A DNA stretch of 64,000 nt. Origin: Lujinxingiaceae bacterium. Lineage in GTDB: Bacteria > Myxococcota_A > Bradymonadia > Bradymonadales > Bradymonadaceae. The notes beneath the pieces are model-generated. The model was not told the DNA's origin. It saw only the letters and a program-made list of their open reading frames with translations, and made no database searches. The stretch spans positions 1 to 64,000 of the forward strand of contig JACCWM010000074.1 in NCBI GenBank assembly GCA_013697635.1. Reading direction: 5' to 3'. Position numbers and translations under genes: made by a program. Positions 53,424 to 62,247 of the stretch are shown here, one piece after another; position 1 is the stretch's first letter, and each line of letters starts with the position of its first letter.

Positions 53424-53439
53424 TGTTTCACGTGAAACA
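53424..53439. other. parS centromere site
   Basis: TGTTTCACGTGAAACA, a perfect 16-bp palindrome that matches the conserved bacterial parS consensus bound by ParB; the symmetry extends to 18 bp (53423-53440). It lies between the CheY-like gene and the stop codon of the ammonia-lyase gene. parAB genes are not in this window. Confidence 0.92.
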
Positions 53440-53440
53440 C

Positions 53441-55003
53441 TTATGCGAACTCGTGCTCGCTGCTGTCTTCGTCGGTGTGCAAAAAGCAGCCCGGAACGCC
53501 CTCGCGCACCAGAGCGGTCGCGGCCTCGATATCGGGATACAGCACCCGATCCTGCTCCATGAAGGGCACGCGCTCGCGCATCGCATCGCGCGCCTGGCCC
53601 GTGCCCTGGCCGAGACGAAAGCCAACGCGCAGATCGAGCGCCTGGGCGGCGATCAAATACTCGATGCCCAGCACGCGCTCGACGTTGATCAGGATGCGGT
53701 GGCCGTGAAGCCCGGCGTGCATGCCCATCGAGACGTGGTCTTCCATGTTGGCGCTGGTCGGGATCGAGTCGACGCTGGCGGGAAACGACTGCGATTTGTT
53801 CTCGGAGACGAGCGCGGCCGCGGCGTACTGAGGGATCATCATGCCCGAGTTCAGCCCCGGCTCGCTGATCAAAAAGGCGGGCAGGCCCTCGGAAAAGTAC
53901 TTGTCGGTGAGCTTGGCCGAGCGGCGCTCGGAGATGCTGCCGATCTCGGCGATCGCGATCTTGAGATAGTCGAGCGCCATGGCCACCGGTTGGCCGTGAA
54001 AATTGCCGCCCGAGAGGATCGCGCCGTCATGAAAGCCGTCGGGCACGAAGACCAACGGATTGTCGGTCACGGCGTTGACCTCGGTCATCAACACATCGAT
54101 CACGTGCTCGAGCACGTCGCGGCTGGCGCCGTGGACCTGGGGCATGCAGCGAAGACAATAGGAGTCCTGCACGTACTCGACCTTGCCGTGGACCGTGCCG
54201 GGCATGGCACCGGCAAGCTCGCTGTCGGTGAGCATGGCGCGAATGTTCGAGGCGCAGGCGATCTGGCCCGGGCGCCGGCGCACCGCATGAATGCGCGGAT
54301 CGAGCGCCTCAAGCCGGCCTGCGACCGCCTCGAGGCTCATCGCACCGATCACATCGGCGCAGTCGAGCAGCCGGCGAAAAGCCAGCGCCGTCACAACACC
54401 TAACGCGGTCATCGCCTGCGTACCGTTCAACAGCGCCAGGCCCTCCTTGTAAGTCAGGCGCACGGGCGACAGGCCGGCGCGCGCAAAGCCCTGCGCGCCG
54501 CTCATCCGCTCGCCATCGAAGTTCACCTCGCCAAGGCCGATGATCGGCAAACACATGTGGGCAAGCGGGCACAAATCACCGCTCGCCCCGACACTGCCAA
54601 GCTCAGGCACGACCGGGTGCACACCGGCATTGAGCATGTCGACGAGCACCTGCAAGGTCGAGGCGCGAACCCCCGAGTTGCCGTGGGCCAGGGCCGTGAT
54701 GCGAAGCAGCATCATCGCGCGCACCACCTCGACGGGCAGCGCCGGGCCCATGCCGCAGGCATGGCTCATTAACAAGCGCTCCTGCAAAATTTCGGTGTCC
54801 TCGGGCCGAATGACCTTGTCGCGATTGGCCCCAAAGCCCGTCGTCACCCCGTAGACGGCCTGGCCGCTCATGGCCATCTCACGCACGTAGCGCGCAGCCG
54901 CCTCGATCTTCTCGACGGCCACCGCTCCCAGGGACACGGCCACACGATCCACAACCACGTATTCGATCTCTTCCAAAGAAAGCGCGTACTCACCGATGTT
55001 CAT
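53441..55003 (-). CDS. hutH: Histidine ammonia-lyase
   Basis: Deaminates histidine to urocanate. 520 residues. Seen: the MIO-forming triad ASG in VGASGDLCPLAHM (near 140-150), YGVTTGFGANRD, SHACGMGPALP, NPLVFVPDG, GGNFHGQPVAMALD and SIPTSANMEDHVSM, all typical of HutH. The ATG at 55003 follows AAAGGGACG. No hutU, hutI or hutG lies nearby, so either the pathway is scattered or it makes urocanate for another use; a tyrosine-specific activity is less likely from the SHACG motif. Last gene of a likely operon starting at 57104, with parS just beyond the stop. Confidence 0.93.
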   Translation of the reverse strand: MNIGEYALSLEEIEYVVVDRVAVSLGAVAVEKIEAAARYVREMAMSGQAVYGVTTGFGANRDKVIRPEDTEILQERLLMSHACGMGPALPVEVVRAMMLLRITALAHGNSGVRASTLQVLVDMLNAGVHPVVPELGSVGASGDLCPLAHMCLPIIGLGEVNFDGERMSGAQGFARAGLSPVRLTYKEGLALLNGTQAMTALGVVTALAFRRLLDCADVIGAMSLEAVAGRLEALDPRIHAVRRRPGQIACASNIRAMLTDSELAGAMPGTVHGKVEYVQDSYCLRCMPQVHGASRDVLEHVIDVLMTEVNAVTDNPLVFVPDGFHDGAILSGGNFHGQPVAMALDYLKIAIAEIGSISERRSAKLTDKYFSEGLPAFLISEPGLNSGMMIPQYAAAALVSENKSQSFPASVDSIPTSANMEDHVSMGMHAGLHGHRILINVERVLGIEYLIAAQALDLRVGFRLGQGTGQARDAMRERVPFMEQDRVLYPDIEAATALVREGVPGCFLHTDEDSSEHEFA

Positions 55004-55052
55004 CGAACGTCCCTTTGGGCGTCTTTCGCCGCTTGTTTGATAAGCATGGCCA

Positions 55053-55427
55053 TCAGCTGTCGCCAAGCTGCAGTGCTGCCAACAGACAGCAAATCCAGCC
55101 CACGATCATGGCCGTGCCGCCGATCGGGGTGATCGCGCCCAGCCACTTGGTGCCGGTGAGCACGAGCAAATACAACGAGCCAGAAAAGATCATGATGCCC
55201 GCAAAAAAGCTCCAGCCCGCAACCGTGGCCGCAGTGGCCTGGGTTTGACCAACCAGCCAGGCGGCCACGAACAAGGCCAGCGCGTGATACATCTGGTAGC
55301 GCGCCGCCGTCTCCCAGATCTCGATCATGCGAGCGTCGACGCGGCTGGCCAGCGCATGGGCACCAAAGGCGCCCGTGGCCACCGCCAGCAGCGCCATTAA
55401 ACTTCCAAGGATTGCGAACAGTTTCAT
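55053..55427 (-). CDS. DUF423 family membrane protein
   Basis: 124 residues with four predicted TM helices; start MKLFAILGSLMALLAVATGAFGAHAL is the signature of DUF423 (YwdK-like) proteins, followed by WETAARYQMYHALALF and GSLYLLVLTG. Function unknown. Its start overlaps the stop of the preceding small gene by 4 bp (ATGA). Confidence 0.88.
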   Translation of the reverse strand: MKLFAILGSLMALLAVATGAFGAHALASRVDARMIEIWETAARYQMYHALALFVAAWLVGQTQATAATVAGWSFFAGIMIFSGSLYLLVLTGTKWLGAITPIGGTAMIVGWICCLLAALQLGDS

Positions 55428-55750
55428 GGTTGCTCGTCTGGCCCGGCTGCTGGCTCGTCGTCATCGGGCATGCCGTCTCGCAACAGGTCATCGAGCAGGA
55501 TGCGCGCCTTGCGCGCGCTCTTGGAGCGCTCCGACATCGGATGCATAAACGCCAGCTCCTGGGCCATGAGCTCGACCTCCGAGGCTCGAAAATGGCCCCA
55601 GACCGCTGCCCGCTTGGCCATCGTCAACGAATCGACCGCTCGCTCGCGCTCACAGCTGAACATCGATATGGCCGCGCCAAGGCTGACAACCAACACGGCC
55701 AGACAGATGCTCCCCAAGACACGATTTTGGTTACTCTCAGACAAGTTCAT
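55424..55750 (-). CDS. Small single-TM protein of unknown function
   Basis: 108 residues: one TM helix (about 10-32, LGSICLAVLVVSLGAAISMF), a charged helical region (VWGHFRASEVELMAQELAF) and an acidic Pro-rich end (DDDEPAAGPDEQP). No recognised family. It overlaps the peptidase gene by 14 bp and the DUF423 gene by 4 bp, so it is a genuine middle cistron of the operon. The frame continues upstream in antisense-like shadow of the peptidase and was cut at the ATG 55750. Confidence 0.65.
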   Translation of the reverse strand: MNLSESNQNRVLGSICLAVLVVSLGAAISMFSCERERAVDSLTMAKRAAVWGHFRASEVELMAQELAFMHPMSERSKSARKARILLDDLLRDGMPDDDEPAAGPDEQP

Positions 55751-57104
55751 TCCACAAAAACGCGCTCGTGGTGATACCCGCATAGAAGTTCTCCAGATTG
55801 AACTTCTCGTTGGGGCTGTGCAGGCGGTCGTCGTCGAGCCCAAAGCCGACGAGCACCGTCGGCACGCCCAAAACCTCGGAGAAAGTTGCCACGACCGGGA
55901 TACTGCCACCGCCGCGCACAAACACCGGATCGACATCCCAGGATTTCTTGAGCGCACGAAGCGCCGCTTGCACCGCGCGCGAATCGCGCTCGGTGATCAC
56001 CGGGCTGCCGCCGTGATGAAGCTCGACGCTTATCTCGACATACTCGGGCGCGATCGAGCGTACATAGTCGCGAACGAGCGCCGCAATCTTGTCCGGGTTC
56101 TGGTCCGCCACGAGCCGACACGAAAACTTCGCCGAGGCCGTCGACGGCAACACGGTCTTCGCACCCGCGCCCGTGAAACCACCCCAGATCCCGTTAAAAT
56201 CCAAGGTCGGACGCGCCCAGATGCGCTCCAACGTCGTAAACCCCGTCTCGCCAGTCAGCCCCACAACACCGGTCTCGGCAATGAAACCCTCTTCGGTGAA
56301 CGGCAGTCTGGCAAACGCCTCACGCTCGTCGCTCTCGAGCTCGCGCACCGCGTCGTAGAAGCCAGGCACCGCAATTCGCCCGTCCTCGTCGTGCAATTTC
56401 GCGATGATCCGCCCCAGCTCGTTGATCGGATTGGGCACGCCCCCGCCATACAGCCCCGAGTGCAGATCGTGGCCCGGCCCGCGCACCGTCATCTCCAGAT
56501 AGGCCAGACCGCGAAGCCCATAAGTAATCGACGGCAGACCCGGCGCAAACATCGGTGAGTCCGAAATGATCACCGCCTCACTCGCCAGCCGCTCCTTGTT
56601 CGCCTCGATCCACGCGTCCAGATTCTTGCTGCCCACCTCCTCCTCGCCCTCGATCAACAGCTTGATGTTGACCGGCAGCTCGCCGGTAAGCGCCAGGAGC
56701 GTCTCAATGCCCTTGATATGTGCAAAGAGCTGGCCTTTGTCGTCGGTCGCCCCACGCGCAAAGATCTTGTTGTCGCGCACATCCGGCTCAAAGGGCGGCG
56801 TCAACCACAGCTCCAGCGGGTCCGGCGGCTGCACATCATAGTGCCCGTAGAGCAGCAAAGTCGGCTTGCCCACCGCGCCCATGTACTCGGCATAAACGAT
56901 CGGATGACCCGGCGTCGCGTGCACCTCGACCGTCTCCAGCCCGATACCGCGCAGATGACTCGCCAGCCACTCGGCACACCGGCGCACCTCGCCGGCGTTG
57001 ACCGGATCGGTCGACACGCTCGGAATGCGCAAGAACTCCTTGAGCTCCTCGACAAAACGCTCTCGGTTGGCCTCGACGTAGTCTCTGATCGCTTGATCGC
57101 TCAC
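55737..57104 (-). CDS. M20-family dipeptidase
   Basis: 455 residues, zinc-dependent di/oligopeptidase. Seen: LLYGHYDVQPPDPLELW (first zinc His and catalytic Asp), GATDDKGQLFAHI (bridging Asp), LIEGEEEVGSKNLD (catalytic Glu and zinc Glu), a dimerisation domain with GHDLHSGLYGG, and LDDDRLHSPNEKFNLENFY with the last His. This is the pattern of PepV/CNDP-like dipeptidases. GTG start at 57104 after AGGAG. It heads the operon with the small TM protein, DUF423 and possibly the ammonia-lyase. Confidence 0.93.
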   Translation of the reverse strand: MSDQAIRDYVEANRERFVEELKEFLRIPSVSTDPVNAGEVRRCAEWLASHLRGIGLETVEVHATPGHPIVYAEYMGAVGKPTLLLYGHYDVQPPDPLELWLTPPFEPDVRDNKIFARGATDDKGQLFAHIKGIETLLALTGELPVNIKLLIEGEEEVGSKNLDAWIEANKERLASEAVIISDSPMFAPGLPSITYGLRGLAYLEMTVRGPGHDLHSGLYGGGVPNPINELGRIIAKLHDEDGRIAVPGFYDAVRELESDEREAFARLPFTEEGFIAETGVVGLTGETGFTTLERIWARPTLDFNGIWGGFTGAGAKTVLPSTASAKFSCRLVADQNPDKIAALVRDYVRSIAPEYVEISVELHHGGSPVITERDSRAVQAALRALKKSWDVDPVFVRGGGSIPVVATFSEVLGVPTVLVGFGLDDDRLHSPNEKFNLENFYAGITTSAFLWNELV

Positions 57105-57247
57105 CGTGTCTCCTCTCTCATTTCATTGGTCACATGGACCCCAATTGGGCACCAGTGGTTTAGCGCAGATACGGGGTCGCCCGCAAGTTTGGCGACAAAT
57201 TCCTGGCCCCTCCTTGATCCTCCCCACACGTGGGGAGGGGTAGCTGA

Positions 57248-59761
57248 CTACGTCTTGAGAAAGATCCGGCGCACCCGCGGCGAGAGATTGCACAAGATCT
57301 CGTAGTTGATCGTGCGCCCGCGCGCGGCCCACTCGTCGACGCTGATCGTCGCCGCGCCCTGGGTGCCAAACAGCACCACCTCGTCGCCGATCTCCACGCC
57401 CGCCACGGCGCTGACATCGACCATCGCCACGTCCATGCACACGTTGCCCGCTACCGCGCAGCGCTCTCCACCAATGAGCACCTCGCCGCCGTTGGACATG
57501 AAGCGCGGAAAGCCGTCGTTGTAGCCCACCGCGATCGTCGCCAGGCGCACGGGCGCCGCGGCCCGAAACGTGCGCCCGTAGCCCACGCTCTGGCCGGCCT
57601 CGATGTCGTGCAGGTGGATGACGCGCGTTGTCATGCGAAGCGCGGGCCGCGTGCTGGTGGCCTGCTCGGCCACGGCGCGCCCCGGGTGCAGGCCGTAGAG
57701 TCCCAAACCGATGCGCACCAGATCGTAGCGCGCCTCGGGAAAGCGCCAGGCCGCCGCCGTGTTGGCCGCGTGCACGTGGGGCAGCGCGAGGCCAAGGCCG
57801 CGCAGCTCGACCAGCACACCCTCAAAAGCGGCGATCTGGGCGCGCGTAAAATCGTCCTCAGCCGCGTCGTCGGCGGCGGCAAAGTGCGTCATGACGCCTT
57901 CGATGCGAAGGTTCGCCATCGCGCCAAGCGCTGTGGCAAAGGCCGCGCTCGCGGCCGGCTCGAGCCCGACGCGGTTCATGCCGGTGTCCACCTCGAGGTG
58001 CACCGGCACGATCTTGTTGCGTCGCTCGCCATGGCGCTGCAGCGCACGCGCCACGGGCAGCGAGTAGACCAGCGCCGTCAGATCGTATTTGGGAATCTTG
58101 TCGGCCTCGGGCTCGAGCACGTTGGTGACGAGGATCGGGATCGTCAAACCCTTCTTGCGAAGCGCTATCGCCTCGTCGGGATAAGCCACGGCCAGCGCGT
58201 CGACGCCCTGTTGGATCAACGTCTGGGCGACACGCGTCGCGTCGTTTCCATAACCAAAGCTCTTGACCACGGCCATCAGGCCGGTCTTGGGACCGATGCG
58301 CCGTCGAATCGCGTGAAAATTGTCGGCAATCGCGTCCAGATCGATGATCAAACGCGTGGGCGCAACGCTCTCGAGCAGGCGTTGGGCGGCGCGCTCGAGG
58401 CCGATGTTGCGACTGGCCTTGAAGAGCACGACGTCGCCCGGGACGAGCTCGGCCTCCAAGAACTCGTGCAGCGCGTCGAAGTCGGCGACCTCATGGACCT
58501 GCTCAGCGGCCATACCATTTTGGCGCGCGCCCTCGCCGACCAGCCCCGCAAGCTCGCCCATGCACACCAGCAAGTCGACACCGACGCGCGCGACGACCTC
58601 CCCAAGATCGCGGTGTGCGCCGGGGCCGCGAACTCCCAGATCGAGCATGTCGCCGACGATCGCCACGGTGCGCTGGCCACCCGAATAGCGCTTGAGCACG
58701 CCGAGCGCGGCCCGCGCGCTGATCGGATCTGAGTTGTAGGCGTCGTTGATCAAGGTGACGCCGCCCTGGGTGGTGTGCATCTCCAGGCGCATCTCGCTGA
58801 GCTCAAAGCCCGCCAATCCCTGGCGGATCTCCTCGGGCGAGCAGCCAAGTTCGCTGGCCATCGCGATCGCGGCCGCGGCGTTGTAAATGTTGTGCTCGCC
58901 AGGCACGTGCAGGGCGAAGTCGTGCTCGCTGGCGTCGGGAAGGCGCGCGCGAAAGCCAAAGCCCGCGCTGTTCGCGTGTACGTCGAAGACCACATAGCCC
59001 GGAACATCGGCTGGCGGTCGCTGACCTTCGAGTCGAACATCAACGGGCACCGGGCGGCCAGCAAGCACGCAGCGCGCAAGCGTCGGGTCGCCTGCCGGGT
59101 AGATCAGAGCGCCCTCGTCCAGGTGTGCAAAGAGGCGCAGCTTCTCGCGCGCCGTGGTCTCCAGATCTTTGAGACCGGCCGCGTGGGCCAGCCCGATGTT
59201 GGTGACGATCCCGGCCGTCGGGCCCACGATCGCCTCGAGCAGTTCCATCTCGCCAGGCTGGCTGATGCCGGCCTCGATCAGCGCGATCTCGTGCTGAGCC
59301 CGAATGCCGAGCACGGCAAGCGGCACGCCCACCTGGGAGTTGTAGCTGCCCGGGCTGCGATAGACCGTGCGCCGCTGGCCGACGATCGCCGCGAGCATGT
59401 CCTTGACGATCGTCTTGCCGTTGGAGCCGGTGATACCGATGACCGGCCCTTCAAAGCGTGCGCGCCAGCCGGCCGCGAGTTGTTGCAGGGCTCTTAAGGT
59501 GTTGTCGACGATGACGACGGCGCCTTCGGGATAATCGTCGGCCGCGCCGCGGTGCACGAGCACGGCCGCCGCACCGCGCGCGATCGCCTGGCTGACGAAT
59601 CCGTGCCCATCAAAGCGCGCGCCCTCGATCGCGACAAACAAACATTGGCCTGGCAGCGTGGTGCGCGAGTCGACGACGACGTCAAAGAGCTCGAGATCGG
59701 GCGCGCCGCGCAAAATGCGGCCCCCCGTCAACTCCTCGACAAGCCCGAGCGTCAGCTTCAC
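57248..59761 (-). CDS. Bifunctional MurF ligase-alanine racemase
   Basis: 837 residues. The N half (1-465) is MurF, adding D-Ala-D-Ala to UDP-MurNAc-tripeptide: VVVDSRTTLPGQCLFVAI, ATP loop GITGSNGKTIVKD, LIEAGISQPGEMELLEAIV, INDAYNSDPISARAAL. The C half (470-837) is alanine racemase: LIIDLDAIADNFHAIRRRIG, PLP-lysine segment AVVKSFGYGNDA, HLEVDTGMNRVG, THFAAADDA, SVGYGRTFRA, GYNDGFPR and CMDVAMVDVS. The racemase feeds D-Ala to the D-Ala-D-Ala ligase, so the fusion joins two steps of one route. Known mainly from Bacteroidetes. GTG start with GGGAG, 3 bp after thiD. Confidence 0.93.
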   Translation of the reverse strand: MKLTLGLVEELTGGRILRGAPDLELFDVVVDSRTTLPGQCLFVAIEGARFDGHGFVSQAIARGAAAVLVHRGAADDYPEGAVVIVDNTLRALQQLAAGWRARFEGPVIGITGSNGKTIVKDMLAAIVGQRRTVYRSPGSYNSQVGVPLAVLGIRAQHEIALIEAGISQPGEMELLEAIVGPTAGIVTNIGLAHAAGLKDLETTAREKLRLFAHLDEGALIYPAGDPTLARCVLAGRPVPVDVRLEGQRPPADVPGYVVFDVHANSAGFGFRARLPDASEHDFALHVPGEHNIYNAAAAIAMASELGCSPEEIRQGLAGFELSEMRLEMHTTQGGVTLINDAYNSDPISARAALGVLKRYSGGQRTVAIVGDMLDLGVRGPGAHRDLGEVVARVGVDLLVCMGELAGLVGEGARQNGMAAEQVHEVADFDALHEFLEAELVPGDVVLFKASRNIGLERAAQRLLESVAPTRLIIDLDAIADNFHAIRRRIGPKTGLMAVVKSFGYGNDATRVAQTLIQQGVDALAVAYPDEAIALRKKGLTIPILVTNVLEPEADKIPKYDLTALVYSLPVARALQRHGERRNKIVPVHLEVDTGMNRVGLEPAASAAFATALGAMANLRIEGVMTHFAAADDAAEDDFTRAQIAAFEGVLVELRGLGLALPHVHAANTAAAWRFPEARYDLVRIGLGLYGLHPGRAVAEQATSTRPALRMTTRVIHLHDIEAGQSVGYGRTFRAAAPVRLATIAVGYNDGFPRFMSNGGEVLIGGERCAVAGNVCMDVAMVDVSAVAGVEIGDEVVLFGTQGAATISVDEWAARGRTINYEILCNLSPRVRRIFLKT

Positions 59762-59764
59762 GTG

Positions 59765-60610
59765 CTACTCCCAGAGACGGTGCATGGGGTTGACCGGCGA
59801 GATGCCGGCGCCGAGTTTGGGCGCCTTTTCGATCGCGCCGCTGATGAACTCGCGGCTGAACTCGATCGCCGCCAACAGCTCGTCGCCCAGACACAATCGG
59901 GCGACGATCGCCGCCGCATACACGCAGCCCGAGCCGTGCAGACGCCCCGAATCGACGCGATCGGCGCCAAATTCCACAAAACCCGAGCCGTCGTAATAGA
60001 AATCACGCACGATTTTTTCCAGATGCCCGCCCTTGATCAGCACGTTCCTCGCGCCAAAATCAAAGATCCGCTTGGCGGCGTCTTTCATCGACGTTGGCCC
60101 CTCGACGGTGCGCCCGGTGAGCTTGGCCGCCTCGTGGCGATTTGGCATGACCAAAAAAGCCTTGTCCATGAGCCGCTCACGAAGCGCCTTGCAGGCATCG
60201 TCGGGCAGCAATTGCTCGCCATGCTTGGAGATCATCACCGGATCGACGACGAGCTTGTCGATCGGATGCTCCTCGAGCAGCTCGGCGACGATGCCAATCG
60301 TGGTGTTGCTGCCCATCGCCCCGGTCTTTGCCGCCCAGGGGCGCAGATCGGTCATCACGGCGTTGTACTGCGCGCGCAAGATCTGCTCGTCGAGCACGCA
60401 GATCTCGCTGACACCCACGGTGTTTTGCGCCGTGATCATGGTCAAGACGCTCGTGCCAAAAACCTCGAGCGCAGCAAAGGTCTTGAGATCGGCCTGGATG
60501 CCGGCGCCACCGCCGCTGTCGCTGCCCGCGATCGTCAAAGCGATCGGAAACGCCGCGTCGTAGTCGCGCGCGAGCTTGGGTTTTTCAAAGAAACTGAAAA
60601 TATCGCTCAT
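59765..60610 (-). CDS. thiD: Hydroxymethylpyrimidine/phosphomethylpyrimidine kinase
   Basis: 281 residues of the ThiD family: [80 protein letters not shown] and [16 protein letters not shown]. Phosphorylates HMP and HMP-P in thiamine synthesis; a salvage pyridoxine-kinase activity is possible in this family. The first 20 residues before LTIAGSD are an extra N-terminal stretch. ATG overlaps the uppS stop by 4 bp. No TPP-riboswitch is visible, consistent with expression from the uppS promoter. Confidence 0.93.
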   Translation of the reverse strand: MSDIFSFFEKPKLARDYDAAFPIALTIAGSDSGGGAGIQADLKTFAALEVFGTSVLTMITAQNTVGVSEICVLDEQILRAQYNAVMTDLRPWAAKTGAMGSNTTIGIVAELLEEHPIDKLVVDPVMISKHGEQLLPDDACKALRERLMDKAFLVMPNRHEAAKLTGRTVEGPTSMKDAAKRIFDFGARNVLIKGGHLEKIVRDFYYDGSGFVEFGADRVDSGRLHGSGCVYAAAIVARLCLGDELLAAIEFSREFISGAIEKAPKLGAGISPVNPMHRLWE

Positions 60611-61392
60611 GCCTTCACCTGGGCGCCGGTCAATCCAAAGCGACGCTCGCGTCGGCCAAAGCTGCCAAACGCCTCCAACAGGTGGGCCTCGTCAAAGTCC
60701 GGCCACAAGACGTCCGTGACGTAGATCTCGGCGTAGGCCAGCTGCCAGAGCAGGAAATTGCTGATGCGAAACTCGCCGCTGGTGCGAATGACCAGGTCTG
60801 GATCGGGCTGGCCCGCCGTGTACAAGTGCGAGGAGAACAGCGCCTCGTCTACGTCGCTGGCCTTGAACTCGCCGGCCTCCACGCGGGCACAGAGCGCACG
60901 CGTTGCGCCCAAAATCTCCTCACGCCCGCCGTAGCTGACTGCCACCTGCAAGACCATCTTGGCGCCCGGCGCCGTGGCCTCCTCGAGCTGCACGATCGCC
61001 GCTTGCAGCTTGTCACTGAGCCGCGTGCGATCGCCGATAATGCGAATCGCCACGTTGTTGTCCATGAGCAGCTTGCGCTCTTTTTTGATGTACAGATCGA
61101 AGAGCGTCATCAGCCCCGAGACCTCGTCGACCGGGCGCTGCCAGTTCTGTGAGCTAAACGCATAGATCGTCAAGACCTCGACGCCCAGATAACGACACGA
61201 CTCGACGGTGCGCCGAACGGCGTTTGCCCCCTCGTGGTGGCCGCGCAACCGGTTCATACCCCGGCTGGTCGCCCAACGGCCGTTGCCGTCCATGATGATC
61301 GCCACATGGCGCGGGATGGGCCCGTCAAAGGCGGCCAACAGCGTCTCATTGACCGAGAGATTGAGCTTGGGTGATGTCGTATTCTGGGTCAT
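60607..61392 (-). CDS. uppS: Undecaprenyl pyrophosphate synthase (isoprenyl transferase)
   Basis: 261 residues. Makes the C55 lipid carrier precursor for peptidoglycan. Seen: HVAIIMDGNGRWATSRG (catalytic Asp), GHHEGANAVRRTVE, YAFSSQNWQRP, ISYGGREEI-like SYGGREEILGA, DLVIRTSGEFRISNFLLWQLAYAE and LWPDFDEAHL. The ATG at 61392 was preferred; a frame to 61452 has no conserved residues. First gene of the uppS-thiD-murF/alr operon, divergent from the AgmX-like gene. Confidence 0.95.
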   Translation of the reverse strand: MTQNTTSPKLNLSVNETLLAAFDGPIPRHVAIIMDGNGRWATSRGMNRLRGHHEGANAVRRTVESCRYLGVEVLTIYAFSSQNWQRPVDEVSGLMTLFDLYIKKERKLLMDNNVAIRIIGDRTRLSDKLQAAIVQLEEATAPGAKMVLQVAVSYGGREEILGATRALCARVEAGEFKASDVDEALFSSHLYTAGQPDPDLVIRTSGEFRISNFLLWQLAYAEIYVTDVLWPDFDEAHLLEAFGSFGRRERRFGLTGAQVKA

Positions 61393-61578
61393 TTCAAATG
61401 AGCTCGTGTGCGCTGTTCGTGGATAAACAACCAGTCGCATCGCATGTATCATGCCCGAGCGCCATTGGCCATTTGATGCTCAAATTGGCATCTTATTGGC
61501 GAGTTGTGTATGGTTCGTGCTTGAAATCACGCAAGCTCCCCCACGCGCGATGCGCCCCGGCCCCAAAAGGGTAAAGCA

Positions 61579-62247
61579 ATGAGCGATTCTCTGCCTGAGC
61601 AGCCCCAAGAACCCGTCAAATCCAACATGGTTCGCATCCTGATTGCCTGCGGCGTCAGTTTTGTGGGCGTCGCTCTGGTCGGCGCGATTCTCGTCGTGCC
61701 GCGCATCGACGATCTGAGCAAGCTGGTCAATGGAAGCCAGCTCACCTCGAACTTGAACGGCGCGCGCGGCGGCGCAAATCGCGCGGGCTCCGGTGCAGCA
61801 GCCTCGCGCTCGGAGAGTGGCGAAGCCGCGCCGGCCGAGATGGCCAGCTACGAAGGGCCTTCGAGCTCTTATGTCGAAGAGGGCGCGGACTCCAAGGTGC
61901 TCCAGTTCGGCTTTGGCAGCGGCGACGACTCCGAGGCCGACCAAAACGCCCCGCGCTTGATCTCCAACGACACCGTGCAATACGTCGTCTCCCAGAACCA
62001 AAACGAGCTGATCGGCTGCTACGGTGAGGCCCTGCAAGACGACGAGACGCTCGCGGGCAAGGTCGACTTCGAGTTCGCCATCGCGCCCGATGGCCACGTC
62101 GCCATGGTCAAGGTGGTGCGCTCGACGCTGCGCTCCAAATCCGCCGAGGATTGCTTCGTGCAAAAGGCCCGCCACTGGAAGTTTCCGCGCACCAACCAGG
62201 ACATCCTCACCCGCTTTGAAACCGACTTCACGTTTGCGACCCAATGA
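61579..62247 (+). CDS. Membrane-anchored protein with AgmX/PglI-like C-terminal domain
   Basis: 222 residues: cytoplasmic Pro/Glu N terminus, one TM helix (ILIACGVSFVGVALVGAILVV, about 20-40), an Ala/Ser/Gly-rich linker (50-120), and a C-terminal domain with VSQNQNELIGCYGEALQ, KVDFEFAIAPDGHVAMVKVV and SAEDCFVQKARHWKFPRT, matching the AgmX/PglI type with two conserved Cys. AAGGG precedes the ATG. The ATG of the metalloprotease-like gene overlaps its stop (ATGA), so the two act or are made together. Confidence 0.8.
   Translation: MSDSLPEQPQEPVKSNMVRILIACGVSFVGVALVGAILVVPRIDDLSKLVNGSQLTSNLNGARGGANRAGSGAAASRSESGEAAPAEMASYEGPSSSYVEEGADSKVLQFGFGSGDDSEADQNAPRLISNDTVQYVVSQNQNELIGCYGEALQDDETLAGKVDFEFAIAPDGHVAMVKVVRSTLRSKSAEDCFVQKARHWKFPRTNQDILTRFETDFTFATQ

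Noticed and set aside
59552-60724. 390-codon plus-strand frame across thiD and murF/alr
   Set aside because: It covers the junction of two well-supported minus-strand genes and has no family features.
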